DNA from: Klebsiella grimontii
Lineage (GTDB): Bacteria; Pseudomonadota; Gammaproteobacteria; Enterobacterales; Enterobacteriaceae
Assembly (NCBI RefSeq): GCF_900200035.1
Contig: NZ_FZTC01000019.1
Coordinates: 1-64,000 of the forward strand
Direction: 5' to 3'
DNA: 64,000 bases
The notes below the pieces were generated by a model. That model saw nothing but the letters and a program-made list of their open reading frames with translations. It did no database searches and was not told the origin of the DNA. Below are positions 24,701-36,606 of the stretch, piece after piece; the stretch's first letter is position 1; the number at the start of each line of letters is the position of its first letter. Made by a program: the position numbers and the translations under genes.

Positions 24701-25268
24701 CAAAAAGAAATGCGCCGAACGTGATGCCCCACAGAAGGTGACGTTTTGTTGAATGCTTTCGCGGGATGGTTTGCCACTCTCCCATTTCTCCGCAGGGGAG
24801 TCCGCCCCTCTGCCAGCCAATAACCGCTGAGAGGAGCAACAAGGCAAGCTATGAATAGTCTAAAATGACACCGAAAAATAACTTGAGTTAATGAGTGTGT
24901 TTAGATGAAAATTCAATTCAGCCGTAATAGCGTGGGTTTTTACGATGCTTGATCGTAAGCCAGCTTTAGTGGCGACGCTCCGGCGAGCATAAATATATCC
25001 ATATGAATGATATAACGTTTTTGCAATATCTCTTTTTTAGTCAAGGCGAGGGAGGGTAATCCACAACGGGGCGGGTCGATTTTAATTAGCCGGGGCTGAT
25101 TCGCCGCGCCAGAACGCTATTTCTGCTTAAATTTAGTGGGGCGCCAGTTCTCAGGTCGAAAAATAATGTTTATTTATATCGTGTTTTGTAAAACGACGAT
25201 AGCGGTACTCTGCGTATCGTTAGCTGTCTGGATAATACTTGATTTACTTTCTTCAGCAGGCTAAGTCG
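24701..25268. other. 568-bp gene-free region
   Basis: I see no supported gene here. A 15-codon open frame at 24905-24952 on the + strand, MKIQFSRNSVGFYDA, resembles the start of phage tail-fibre assembly proteins and may be a prophage remnant. The final 130 bp is AT-rich and should hold the promoter of the LuxR-type gene at 25269. Confidence 0.35.
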
Positions 25269-25877
25269 ATGTTGAATATCGTCATTAAAAATAATAATCA
25301 GTTTTTTAATTTAGGATTGCACTTTATATTACAGGGCCTCTTCCCGGAGTACGCATTATCTACGCAATGTGCCGCATCGCTTAATCAACGGATCGTGCAG
25401 GATGCTGATGTGGTCGTGCTGGATTTATGCCGCGGAGCAGAATTCGTATGTCATCCCGAGTTGTTAAATCGGAAACCGGGATTGCTGATTGGTTTGGTTG
25501 CCAGGCGAAACCGACGGGGAAGAGCCGCTTTGCCGCTCTGTCTGAAAGAGATCGTCTTTGTTGGGCGCGATGAGAAAATCTCTCAGGTTATGGCGAAAAT
25601 TAAACTCTCATGGATTCTGCCCCCACCGTCAGCGGAAGAAAAATCGGTGTTGCGATGCGAGCGTTGCCCGCAGAGGAAACTATCCCCACAGCAGCGAATT
25701 ATCGCGGCGGCAATCTATCAGGGGTTAACGGTGAACGCGATTGCCCGAAAACTTTCGCTTTGCAATAAAACGGTTTTTGCACACAAGCGCCAGATTATGT
25801 CTAAATTTCATCTACGCAACGATTTAGACCTGCTGCTATTGCTGCGCTATCTGAATAGCGCTAAAGGTCACGGTTAA
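25269..25877 (+). CDS. LuxR-type (GerE) transcriptional regulator
   Basis: This 202-residue protein has a C-terminal LuxR helix-turn-helix (RKLSPQQRIIAAAIYQGLTV, NAIARKLSLCNKTVFAHKRQ, IMSKFHLRNDLDLLLLLR). The N-terminal half is a degenerate receiver-like domain without the phosphorylation pocket, as in RcsA, MrkI or FimW-like regulators of fimbriae and capsule. The start at 25269 has AGG 8 bp upstream. No target genes are adjacent. Two cysteine pairs (RCERC) just before the DNA-binding domain are unusual. Confidence 0.7.
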   Translation: MLNIVIKNNNQFFNLGLHFILQGLFPEYALSTQCAASLNQRIVQDADVVVLDLCRGAEFVCHPELLNRKPGLLIGLVARRNRRGRAALPLCLKEIVFVGRDEKISQVMAKIKLSWILPPPSAEEKSVLRCERCPQRKLSPQQRIIAAAIYQGLTVNAIARKLSLCNKTVFAHKRQIMSKFHLRNDLDLLLLLRYLNSAKGHG

Positions 25878-25938
25878 ACTTGCAAAGCGGCAATATCACT
25901 CTATTCTTATTTTGCTTACTAAAATGGAGGAAAAAAGT

Positions 25939-25992
25939 ATGTGTACCCATTTGCATGACAACGCTCGTCAATACGCAGAAGAGAAAAAATGA
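25939..25992 (+). CDS. 17-residue small ORF with strong ribosome site
   Basis: MCTHLHDNARQYAEEKK follows a near-ideal site (TGGAGGAAAAAAGT before the ATG). It is too short to identify. Cys2, His4 and His6 are potential metal ligands. After it come a possible long-range pairing (CTAGCCTGC at 26003-26011 with GCAGGTTAG at 26049-26057, one wobble) and a strong intrinsic terminator at 26083, and then zntB. It may be a leader peptide or the coding part of a short stand-alone transcript. The coding claim rests on the ribosome site only. Confidence 0.4.
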   Translation: MCTHLHDNARQYAEEKK

Positions 25993-26082
25993 ACGGCTCC
26001 TGCTAGCCTGCCTTCCCGTCAGCCCAGCGTCTGGCGGCGGCTAATAATGCAGGTTAGACACAGTATTGCAAAGTACATCCAC

Positions 26083-26109
26083 AACCCGCCGCCGGCGGGT
26101 TCTTTTTTT
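26083..26109 (+). terminator. Strong intrinsic terminator upstream of zntB
   Basis: Stem AACCCGCC / GGCGGGTT with a 3-base loop, then C and seven T. It closes the transcript carrying the LuxR-type gene and/or the 17-residue ORF, 110 bp before the zntB start. Confidence 0.85.
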
Positions 26110-26219
26110 CAGGCTCCTCGCTTTTCGCCAGTGAATTCAGCAGCATGCCCTGATTAGCTCTTGCGTAACCGTCGCGTAAGGCTAGACTACGGAAATGTGC
26201 ATGAGTTAACGGAGGTCCA

Positions 26220-27203
26220 GTGGACGCCATTAAGGGATCGGAACTGAACGTGCCGGATGCCGTTTTTGCATGGGTGTTCGACGGGCAGGGCGGCGTAAAG
26301 CCGTTGGTCGATAGTGACACCATTGATAAAGAGCATCCTTGCTGGCTGCATCTCAACTATACCCATGTTGATAGCGCGGAATGGCTGGCATCAACGCCGC
26401 TGCTGCCCAATAACGTGCGCGATGCGCTGGCCGGCGAGAGCACTCGCCCGCGAGTGACGAGAATTGGCGATGGGGCATTAATCACGCTGCGCTGTATTAA
26501 CGGCAGTACCGATGAGCGCCCGGACCAGCTGGTCGCGATGCGTCTTTATATGGACGAGCGTTTGATTGTCTCCACCCGGCAGCGCAAAGTCCTGGCGCTG
26601 GATGATGTGCTCGGCGATTTGCGTGAGGGCAACGGCCCGATTGACGGCGGCGGCTGGCTGGTGGATGTTTGCGATGCGCTAACCGATCACGCCAGCGAGT
26701 TTATCGAGCAGCTTCACGACCGGATTATCGATCTGGAAGATGATTTATTGGATCAGCAGGTCCCACCGCGCGGTTTCCTCGCGCTGTTACGTAAACAGCT
26801 TATCGTCATGCGCCGCTATATGGCGCCGCAGCGTGATGTGTATGCAAGGCTTGCCAGCGAGCGTCTGCCGTGGATGACGGACGACCATCGGCGACGGATG
26901 CAGGATATTGCCGAACGTCTGGGGCGAGGTCTGGATGAGATTGATAGCTGCATCGCCCGCACGGCGATTATGAGCGATGAAATCGCGCAAATTATGCAGG
27001 AGTCGCTATCACGTAGAACCTATACGATGTCGCTGATGGCCATGGTTTTTCTACCCAGCACTTTTTTAACCGGACTCTTTGGCGTCAACCTCGGCGGCAT
27101 TCCCGGCAATAGCTGGCATATGGGTTTTTCTATTTTCTGCATAATGTTAGTCGTTCTCATTGGGGGTGTTACATGGTGGTTGCATCGTAGTAAATGGTTG
27201 TAA
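26220..27203 (+). CDS. zntB: Zinc transport protein ZntB
   Basis: This 327-residue CorA-superfamily protein equals E. coli ZntB in length and in long stretches, e.g. [56 protein letters not shown]. Two C-terminal membrane helices flank the signature [10 protein letters not shown] (GVN instead of CorA's GMN). It moves zinc across the inner membrane as a pentamer, by family knowledge proton-coupled uptake. The start is GTG at 26220 with GGAGG upstream. It is followed by the fnrS RNA gene, as in E. coli. Confidence 0.93.
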   Translation: MDAIKGSELNVPDAVFAWVFDGQGGVKPLVDSDTIDKEHPCWLHLNYTHVDSAEWLASTPLLPNNVRDALAGESTRPRVTRIGDGALITLRCINGSTDERPDQLVAMRLYMDERLIVSTRQRKVLALDDVLGDLREGNGPIDGGGWLVDVCDALTDHASEFIEQLHDRIIDLEDDLLDQQVPPRGFLALLRKQLIVMRRYMAPQRDVYARLASERLPWMTDDHRRRMQDIAERLGRGLDEIDSCIARTAIMSDEIAQIMQESLSRRTYTMSLMAMVFLPSTFLTGLFGVNLGGIPGNSWHMGFSIFCIMLVVLIGGVTWWLHRSKWL

Positions 27204-27249
27204 AGAATCGCCTTTTGGCGCGGTGATGATGATGAAAACCCGGCAATGT

Positions 27250-27263
27250 TTGAGCGAAATCAA
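27250..27263 (+). promoter_or_regulatory. FNR-binding site of fnrS
   Basis: TTGAGCGAAATCAA matches the FNR consensus TTGAT-N4-ATCAA at nine of ten positions. Its centre lies 42.5 bp upstream of the predicted fnrS start, the class II activator position. A weak -10 (AATATC) is at about 27287. Confidence 0.75.
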
Positions 27264-27298
27264 TAAACCGTCTACCCATTCAGGGCAATATCTCTCTC

Positions 27299-27420
27299 GC
27301 AGGTGAATGCAACGTCAAGCGATGGGCGTTGCGCTCCATATTGTCTTACTTCCTTTTTTGAATTACTGCATAGCACAATTGATTCGTACGACGCCGACTT
27401 TAATGAGTCGGCTTTTTTTT
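27299..27420 (+). ncRNA. fnrS: FnrS small regulatory RNA
   Basis: The sequence from GCAGGTGAATGCAACGTCAA to the terminator is almost identical to E. coli FnrS and lies in the same place, between zntB and dbpA. Conserved parts are the 5' seed region GATGGGCGTTGCGC, the single-stranded CTTACTTCCTTTTTTGAATT and the terminator GCCGACTTTAATGAGTCGGC with an eight-T run. FnrS is made anaerobically under FNR and, with Hfq, represses aerobic-metabolism and oxidative-stress mRNAs such as sodA, sodB and maeA. Confidence 0.93.
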
Positions 27421-27480
27421 GCGCTCTGTTTCTCAGCTTCTACGCTTAACTGGTGTACCCGCCCATAACCGGGAGTCAAT

Positions 27481-27735
27481 ATGCCTATTCATCCGCTGAA
27501 CTCAATCCCCATTCCGCCGGAACCCAACGATCCTGTACCGGTCCACGATCCCAAACCCCGCCCGCGTCCGTTACCCGACCCACCGCCTGACGATGAGCCG
27601 ATTAAATTGTCGCATCGGGAGCGGAGATCTGCGACGATACGCGCCAGCAGATTGTCCGCCCCTAAATGTAATGCGAGAAATAATTGTGACCGCTTTTTCA
27701 ACTCTGAATGTTTTGCCCGCCGCCCAGCTCACTAA
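27481..27735 (+). CDS. Proline-rich small protein (84 aa) overlapping the dbpA start
   Basis: The first half is extremely rich in proline and acidic residues (MPIHPLNSIPIPPEPNDPVP, then DPKPRPRPLPDPPPDDEPIK); the second half is basic (SHRERRSATIRASRLS). GGGAG 5 bp before the ATG supports translation. Codon usage in the Pro-rich half looks coding; the C-terminal half overlaps dbpA by 50 bp and could be a recent read-through. Short Pro-rich ORFs at this locus occur in relatives, but I cannot name this one with certainty. Confidence 0.5.
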   Translation: MPIHPLNSIPIPPEPNDPVPVHDPKPRPRPLPDPPPDDEPIKLSHRERRSATIRASRLSAPKCNARNNCDRFFNSECFARRPAH

Positions 27736-29059
27736 CCTGAATGAACTAGGGTATCTTTCGATGACCCCAGTTCAGGCGGCGGCTTTGCCGGCGATTCTTG
27801 CGGGTAAAGATGTCCGCGTGCAGGCAAAAACCGGCAGCGGTAAAACGGCGGCATTCGGCCTCGGGTTGCTCCAGCACGTTGACGCCTCGCTGTTCCAGAC
27901 GCAGTCGCTGGTGCTGTGTCCGACCCGCGAACTGGCGGATCAGGTCGCCGGTGAGCTGCGTCGCCTGGCGCGCTTTCTGGCAAATATTAAAATTTTAACC
28001 CTCTGCGGCGGCCAGCCTTTTGGCGCCCAGCGCGACTCGCTACAGCACGCGCCGCATATTATCGTCGCCACGCCGGGGCGCTTGCTCGATCACCTGCAAA
28101 AGGGCACCGTGTCGTTGGACGCGCTACAAACCCTGGTGATGGACGAAGCGGACCGCATGCTGGATATGGGGTTTAGCGACGCCATTGATGAAGTGATCCG
28201 CTTTGCGCCGGCTTCGCGCCAGACGCTGCTGTTTTCCGCCACCTGGCCGGAAGCGATCGCGGCGATTAGCGGCCGCGTGCAGAACAACCCGCAGACCATT
28301 GAAATTGATGCTGTTGATGCGCTGCCGGCTATCGAACAGCAGTTTTTTGAAACTTCGCAACACGGTAAAATCACGCTGTTGCAAAAGCTGCTGAGCCAGC
28401 ATCAGCCCGCTTCCTGCGTGGTGTTCTGCAATACCAAAAAGGATTGTCAGGCCGTCTGCGATTCGCTAAACGCCGCCGGACAGAGCGCTCTGTCGCTGCA
28501 CGGCGATCTTGAACAGCGCGACCGCGACCAGACGCTGGTGCGCTTTGCTAACGGGAGTTCGCGCGTGCTGGTGGCGACCGACGTTGCCGCCCGCGGGTTA
28601 GATATCAAGTCGCTCGAGCTGGTGGTGAACTATGAGCTGGCCTGGGACCCGGAGGTTCACGTGCACCGCATTGGTCGTACCGCTCGCGCCGGTGAAAGCG
28701 GTCTGGCGATTAGCCTCTGCGCGCCGGAAGAGGCGCAGCGCGCGAATATTCTTGCCGAAATGCTGCAAATGAAGCTCAACTGGATGAACGGGCCGACGAA
28801 TAGCACTGTTGTGCCGCTGCAGGCAGAGATGGCCACGCTGTGCATTGATGGCGGTAAAAAAGCGAAGATGCGCGCGGGCGATGTGCTGGGGGCGTTGACC
28901 GGTGATATCGGCCTTGATGGCGCGGACATCGGCAAGATTGCCGTTCATCCGGCGCATGTCTACGTAGCCGTGCGCCAGGGCGTAGCGCATAAAGCGTTTA
29001 AGCAGCTGCAAAACGGGAAGATTAAAGGTAAGGCCTGCCGGGTTCGTTTGCTGAAATAA
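27686..29059 (+). CDS. dbpA: ATP-dependent RNA helicase DbpA
   Basis: This 457-residue DEAD-box helicase has Q-motif region LGYLSMTPVQAAALPAIL, Walker A AKTGSGKTAAFGLGL, DEAD in VMDEADRMLDMGF, SAT in LLFSATWP, and HRIGRTARAGESG. The C-terminal RNA-binding domain binds hairpin 92 of 23S rRNA, giving a role in 50S assembly. The start is GTG at 27686 (V-TAFSTLNVLPAAQLT), which gives exactly the E. coli length; an in-frame ATG 93 bp upstream lies inside the Pro-rich ORF and was rejected. The ribosome site is weak. Confidence 0.93.
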   Translation: MTAFSTLNVLPAAQLTNLNELGYLSMTPVQAAALPAILAGKDVRVQAKTGSGKTAAFGLGLLQHVDASLFQTQSLVLCPTRELADQVAGELRRLARFLANIKILTLCGGQPFGAQRDSLQHAPHIIVATPGRLLDHLQKGTVSLDALQTLVMDEADRMLDMGFSDAIDEVIRFAPASRQTLLFSATWPEAIAAISGRVQNNPQTIEIDAVDALPAIEQQFFETSQHGKITLLQKLLSQHQPASCVVFCNTKKDCQAVCDSLNAAGQSALSLHGDLEQRDRDQTLVRFANGSSRVLVATDVAARGLDIKSLELVVNYELAWDPEVHVHRIGRTARAGESGLAISLCAPEEAQRANILAEMLQMKLNWMNGPTNSTVVPLQAEMATLCIDGGKKAKMRAGDVLGALTGDIGLDGADIGKIAVHPAHVYVAVRQGVAHKAFKQLQNGKIKGKACRVRLLK

Positions 29060-29070
29060 GCGCGACAAAG

Positions 29071-29096
29071 GCGTCTCAGGCGCGCGCCTGAGACGC
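29071..29096. terminator. Perfect 26-bp palindrome between dbpA and ttcA
   Basis: Arms GCGTCTCAGGCGC and GCGCCTGAGACGC meet without spacer, 11 bp after dbpA and 6 bp from the end of convergent ttcA. It probably forms the shared 3'-end hairpin. No T-tract is evident. Confidence 0.55.
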
Positions 29097-29102
29097 AAGA
29101 CG

Positions 29103-30038
29103 TTATTTTACTTCCACCACGTTCAGGCGCAGTTCATCCAGCTGCGCGTCATCCTCTTCCGGCTGCCAGCCGGCCGGCTGCATCGGGATCTCTTCACGAT
29201 CGAACGCCAGGTCGCCGCCGTCAATCACCGCAGAACCGTGATGAATGCCTTTAAAATCGAACAGGTTAACGTCGCTAAGATGGGAAGGCACCACGTTCTG
29301 CATCGCGCTAAACATGGTTTCGATGCGCCCAGGATAGCGTTTATCCCAGTCGCGTAGCATATCGGCAATCACCTGGCGCTGGAGGTTGGGCTGCGAACCG
29401 CACAGGTTACACGGAATGATCGGAAAACCTTTCGCCTGGGAGAAGCGCTCAATATCTTTTTCCCGGCAGTAGGCCAGTGGACGAATCACGATATGTTTAC
29501 CGTCGTCGCTCATCAGCTTCGGCGGCATACCTTTCATCTTCCCGCCGTAGAACATGTTCAGGAACAGGGTCTGCAGGATATCGTCGCGGTGGTGGCCCAG
29601 GGCGATTTTGGTTGCGCCCAGTTCAGAAGCGGTGCGGTAAAGAATGCCGCGGCGCAGACGGGAGCAGAGCGAGCAGGTGGTTTTACCTTCCGGAATTTTT
29701 TCTTTAACGATGCCGTAGGTATTTTCTTCAACAATCTTATATTCCACGCCCAGCTGCTCAAGATATTCCGGCAGAATATGCTCCGGGAAGCCCGGCTGTT
29801 TTTGATCGAGGTTGACCGCCACCAGCGAGAAAGAGATTGGCGCGCTTTTTTGCAAATTGCGCAAAATCTCCAGCATGGTGTAGCTATCTTTACCGCCGGA
29901 GAGGCAAACCATGATGCGGTCGCCTTCTTCAATCATATTAAAATCGGCGATCGCCTCGCCGACGTTACGGCGCAGGCGCTTCTGCAATTTGTCGAGGTTG
30001 TATTTTTCTTTCTTGCTAATTTCTTGATTCTGCAGCAT
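29103..30038 (-). CDS. ttcA: tRNA 2-thiocytidine biosynthesis protein TtcA
   Basis: This 311-residue protein equals E. coli TtcA in length. It has the PP-loop [17 protein letters not shown] for ATP activation, the cysteine pair in [15 protein letters not shown], a further CNLCGS, and [20 protein letters not shown]. TtcA thiolates cytidine 32 of certain tRNAs with an iron-sulfur cluster. It is a single gene divergent from nothing close; the uspF gene lies upstream in the same direction across 193 bp with a terminator between. Confidence 0.93.
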   Translation of the reverse strand: MLQNQEISKKEKYNLDKLQKRLRRNVGEAIADFNMIEEGDRIMVCLSGGKDSYTMLEILRNLQKSAPISFSLVAVNLDQKQPGFPEHILPEYLEQLGVEYKIVEENTYGIVKEKIPEGKTTCSLCSRLRRGILYRTASELGATKIALGHHRDDILQTLFLNMFYGGKMKGMPPKLMSDDGKHIVIRPLAYCREKDIERFSQAKGFPIIPCNLCGSQPNLQRQVIADMLRDWDKRYPGRIETMFSAMQNVVPSHLSDVNLFDFKGIHHGSAVIDGGDLAFDREEIPMQPAGWQPEEDDAQLDELRLNVVEVK

Positions 30039-30199
30039 TTAATAATGGCTCAATTCATAGTGTGGCATCAGAAGCGCACGCGTTCTGCCAGCATGATTGT
30101 GGCATTCTGCTGGTGCGTAGCATGTGGCGTGTATGGTACGGATTAGCGAAGGGAATGTCAGCACATTTAAGGTTAAATAAGCCCGGCGGGGGAAAAGAC

Positions 30200-30222
30200 A
30201 AAAAGCCCGCACGGCGGCGGGC
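30200..30222 (-). terminator. Terminator of uspF
   Basis: On the minus strand, stem GCCCGC / GCGGGC with a 6-base loop and a T-rich run (CTTTTTGTC), 10 bp after the uspF stop. Confidence 0.75.
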
Positions 30223-30231
30223 AGAGTCGGT

Positions 30232-30666
30232 TTAACGCACAACCAGCACCGAACATTCCGCATGACGGACAACGGCGGCGGCGTTAGAGCCCAGCAGGTA
30301 GGTGGTGATATCGGGACGGTGCGAAGAGATAATCACCAGGTCCGCGGGGAGAGACTTCGCCATAGCAAGGATTTTATCTTTCGGCGAGCCCTCTGAAACG
30401 TGAAAATGGATACGGTCTTCGGGGATATTAAACTTTTTCACAATCTCTTTGAGCCGCGATTCCGATTCGGCTTTGAGGTCATCCATCGCCGGCAGCTCTG
30501 CGGTGTAGGCCATTCCCAGCGAAGCGTAATAGGGAAGGGAGGGAATGACGGTCAGGAAATGCACCTCGGCATCATCGATTCTGGCTTCAGCTTCAACATG
30601 CTTGATAACGCGATCGGTTAATTCTGTATCAGAAATATCGATGGGCACAAGAATCATTCTGTTCAT
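30232..30666 (-). CDS. uspF: Universal stress protein UspF
   Basis: This 144-residue Usp-fold protein starts [20 protein letters not shown] and has the ATP-binding signature region [34 protein letters not shown]. The position between ttcA and ompN is that of uspF (ynaF) in E. coli. UspF-class proteins bind ATP and respond to growth arrest and stress; in E. coli it affects adhesion and motility. Confidence 0.88.
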   Translation of the reverse strand: MNRMILVPIDISDTELTDRVIKHVEAEARIDDAEVHFLTVIPSLPYYASLGMAYTAELPAMDDLKAESESRLKEIVKKFNIPEDRIHFHVSEGSPKDKILAMAKSLPADLVIISSHRPDITTYLLGSNAAAVVRHAECSVLVVR

Positions 30667-30748
30667 AAAACCTCCTGTTTAAGTAACCACTTAAAGTGTA
30701 GGTCATCCAGGCGATTATTGTACATTGCGCGCAATCACACTTTCGTCA

Positions 30749-30961
30749 TCAGGCGCAGCGGCGTTCGGTAAATTTTCCTTTAATGACGCCATCGTAAAAA
30801 CGGCCTTTAGAAACCACCAGCAGAAAGTCGCGGAAAATGCGCGGCGGGACACCGATATACTGCAGCGTTTGGTTATCGCGAAAGCGGATTTCAAGAATGC
30901 CGGCGGATTCATCATAGGCGACGGAGGTGATTCGGGATGATGTTACGGGGTGATGGTGCAT
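30749..30961 (-). CDS. KTSC-domain protein
   Basis: This 70-residue protein has the KTSC pattern (SSRITSVAYDESAGILEIRF, TLQYIGVPPRIFRDFL, SKGRFYDGVIKGKF), a small domain found in phage and bacterial proteins, associated with lysyl-tRNA synthetase or nuclease fusions. Function unknown. It lies alone between uspF and ompN. An overlapping frame in the same stretch was judged a shadow. Confidence 0.75.
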   Translation of the reverse strand: MHHHPVTSSRITSVAYDESAGILEIRFRDNQTLQYIGVPPRIFRDFLLVVSKGRFYDGVIKGKFTERRCA

Positions 30962-31080
30962 GGCGGGCGTCCTCTTACGGCTACGGCAATTCCAGGGAGC
31001 AATATATCATTTAACGGACGATTATTTTAAGGTAATCGATATATTGTTTTGCTTTGAATGCAGTCGATCGCCGGGAGGGG

Positions 31081-31107
31081 AAGACAAAGCCCGCCGTTGC
31101 CAGCGGG
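31081..31107 (-). terminator. Terminator of ompN
   Basis: On the minus strand, stem CCCGCTG / GGCGGG with a short loop, followed by CTTTGTCTT, 8 bp after the ompN stop. Confidence 0.65.
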
Positions 31108-31115
31108 CCCGGACA

Positions 31116-32264
31116 TTAGAACTGGTAAACCAGACCTAACGCGACGACGTCATCCGTAGAGATGCCGTTGTTAGAATAGAAGCTATCGTCTTCATCCAGC
31201 AGGTTGATTTTGTAATCAACGTAGGTAGACATATTACGGTTGAAGTAATAAGTCGCGCCAATGTCGACATATTTAACCAGATCTTTGTCACCGGTATTTC
31301 CTGCCGGGTTAGCAGCATTGCCCTGCATAACCAAATCCTTACCCTTAGACTGCAGGTAGGAGATAGCCGGACGCAGACCGAAATCGAACTGGTATTGAGC
31401 CGTCACTTCAAAGTTTTGCGTTTTGTTGGCAATAGTATCGCTGTTATTACCATATGGGGTCATATTACGGGTTTCTGAATACATGGTTGCCAGGTAGATA
31501 TTGTTGGCATCATATTTCAAACCTGCGGTCCAGGCATCGGCTTTATCGCCGCCGGCTGTAGAATAATGGGTCTGCTCATTGGTACGGTCGGAAGAACTAT
31601 AGGCCGCTGCGATGCTCACGCCCATACCCAGATCGTAGGAGGAGGAGAGGCCAAATCCGTCACCGTTAGAGTTTTTGACGTTGCGACCATTATTGTTGGC
31701 GGTGCCTTCTTGATTTTCATCACCGGACTGATTTTCATTTTTACCCTGATACTGCAGGGCGAAGTTCAGGCCGTTAACCAGACCGAAGAAGTCATTGTTA
31801 CGGTAGGTTGCAACGCCGTTAGCGCGGCCGGTCATAAAGTTATCGGCCTGGGTGTAGGAGTCGCCGCCGAATTCTGGCAGCATATCGGTCCAGCCTTCTA
31901 CGTCGTACAGTACGCCGTAATTACGGCCATAGTCGAATGAACCGTAGTTAGCGAATTTCAGACCAGCAAATGCCAGACGGGTCCAGGCCTGGTTGTCAGA
32001 GCCTTCGGTATTGTTCGCCTGAACGTTATATTCCCACTGACCGTAGCCGGTCAGCTGATCGTTAATCTGGGTTTCGCCTTTGAAGCCAAGACGGACGTAG
32101 GATTGATCGCCATCTTTCGATGAATCATCGGAGAAATAATGCAGACCGTCTACCTTGCCATAGAGATCCAGTTTATTTCCGTCTTTATTATAAATTTCAG
32201 CAGAATGAGCAGCGCCAGCAGCTAATAATGCTGGAATAACGAGGGCCAGTACTTTTCTTTTCAT
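31116..32264 (-). CDS. ompN: Outer-membrane general porin OmpN
   Basis: The 382-residue precursor begins [20 protein letters not shown] with cleavage before [20 protein letters not shown]. It ends with [10 protein letters not shown], the C-terminal phenylalanine of trimeric porins. The constriction loop 3 region [20 protein letters not shown] and the barrel strands closely match E. coli OmpN. The gene is beside micC and ydbK, the E. coli ompN locus. OmpN is normally poorly expressed; in Klebsiella it can replace lost OmpK35/OmpK36 in resistant strains. Confidence 0.92.
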   Translation of the reverse strand: MKRKVLALVIPALLAAGAAHSAEIYNKDGNKLDLYGKVDGLHYFSDDSSKDGDQSYVRLGFKGETQINDQLTGYGQWEYNVQANNTEGSDNQAWTRLAFAGLKFANYGSFDYGRNYGVLYDVEGWTDMLPEFGGDSYTQADNFMTGRANGVATYRNNDFFGLVNGLNFALQYQGKNENQSGDENQEGTANNNGRNVKNSNGDGFGLSSSYDLGMGVSIAAAYSSSDRTNEQTHYSTAGGDKADAWTAGLKYDANNIYLATMYSETRNMTPYGNNSDTIANKTQNFEVTAQYQFDFGLRPAISYLQSKGKDLVMQGNAANPAGNTGDKDLVKYVDIGATYYFNRNMSTYVDYKINLLDEDDSFYSNNGISTDDVVALGLVYQF

Positions 32265-32484
32265 TTGGACAATCCTTTAACGGTTTTTGTTTTAGCTTCC
32301 TCCTGGGAAGTGAACTCATGCTAAAGGAGCAAATAGAGATATGGTAAGTATCAATTGTTACGATATGAGTAAAATCTAAAATAAATAATTCAGATGAAAT
32401 GATGATAATTATAATGAATGATTTGGTGGGAAATATACAAAATAAAAATTATACATATCGATTTTAGTATCGTATTATCCGCTC

Positions 32485-32594
32485 GTTATATGCCTTTTAT
32501 TGTCATTCAAGAATTTATATTACCCTCCGTTCCTGAGAATGGTTTTTATTGAGCGGTAAAGCGACAAGCCCGAATGAATATTCGGGCTTTTTTT
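32485..32594 (+). ncRNA. micC: MicC small regulatory RNA
   Basis: Located between ompN and ydbK on the opposite strand to both, as in E. coli. The 5' end GTTATATGCCTTTTATTGTC matches E. coli MicC apart from one extra T, and the 3' part ends with GACAAGCCCGAA, a 6-base loop, TTCGGGC and a seven-T tail. The middle is diverged. A -10 TATTAT (32473-32478) lies 6 bp before the start and a -35-like TATACA 17 bp further up. MicC with Hfq represses ompC-type porin mRNA through its 5' end. Confidence 0.9.
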
Positions 32595-32619
32595 ATGCGC
32601 TGATAAAAACGGCAGCGAA

Positions 32620-36159
<3,540 letters not shown>

Positions 36160-36531
36160 ATTGCTAAATGTTTGATAAAAAATGTTTTTATGCCCATTGA
36201 TACCTTCTGAGCACTCGCTTATCTATTCTGCATTCTGCGCAACCGCTATCGGCGCGATTTCACCGGTAGCGTAAAAGTTCGTTTCTCCCTGCATGGTTAC
36301 CGGCAGGGGGACCGGGTTTGCGAATTACTGTCTAAGTATAGACCCCGGAGGAACATGATTTTTTGATCTCCAGTAGCGACAAAATCCATAGTTCAGATAA
36401 ATTAATTCAACGTATTACATAGGTGTCCACGTATGAACGACACCCTACACCAAAATCAATGGCGTCATTTTTCCATAAGTAGCAGTGTTGCGGTTCCGCT
36501 GCGACGAAGGAGCCGCAGCAGACCGTTTTTT
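36160..36531. promoter_or_regulatory. Upstream region of ydbK at the island boundary
   Basis: A 372-bp stretch without genes. It should carry the ydbK promoter, although I cannot assign a soxbox with confidence. A hairpin CCCTGC / GCAGGG lies at 36287-36308. The AT-richer island DNA begins somewhere in this stretch; no clear att repeat was found. Confidence 0.4.
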
Positions 36532-36585
36532 ATTACCTATAGGTAATTTAATTGGGTTTTGCTATATTTTAGATACCTGATGGTA
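36532..36585 (+). promoter_or_regulatory. Repressor operators O1 and O2 at the S24 repressor promoter
   Basis: O1 is the perfect palindrome ATTACCTATAGGTAAT (36532-36547). O2 is TACCTGATGGTA (36574-36585). Both fit TACC-N4-GGTA. An extended -10 (TGCTATATT) lies between them at about 36559-36567, so the sites flank the repressor's own promoter. The same motif recurs twice at 37538-37574. Confidence 0.7.
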
Positions 36586-36606
36586 AATGGCGTTAGAATC
36601 TTTGCG

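Noticed and set aside
27593-27685. Upstream ATG start for dbpA at 27593
   Set aside because: It would add 31 residues not found in DbpA. GTG at 27686 gives exactly the known 457-residue length.
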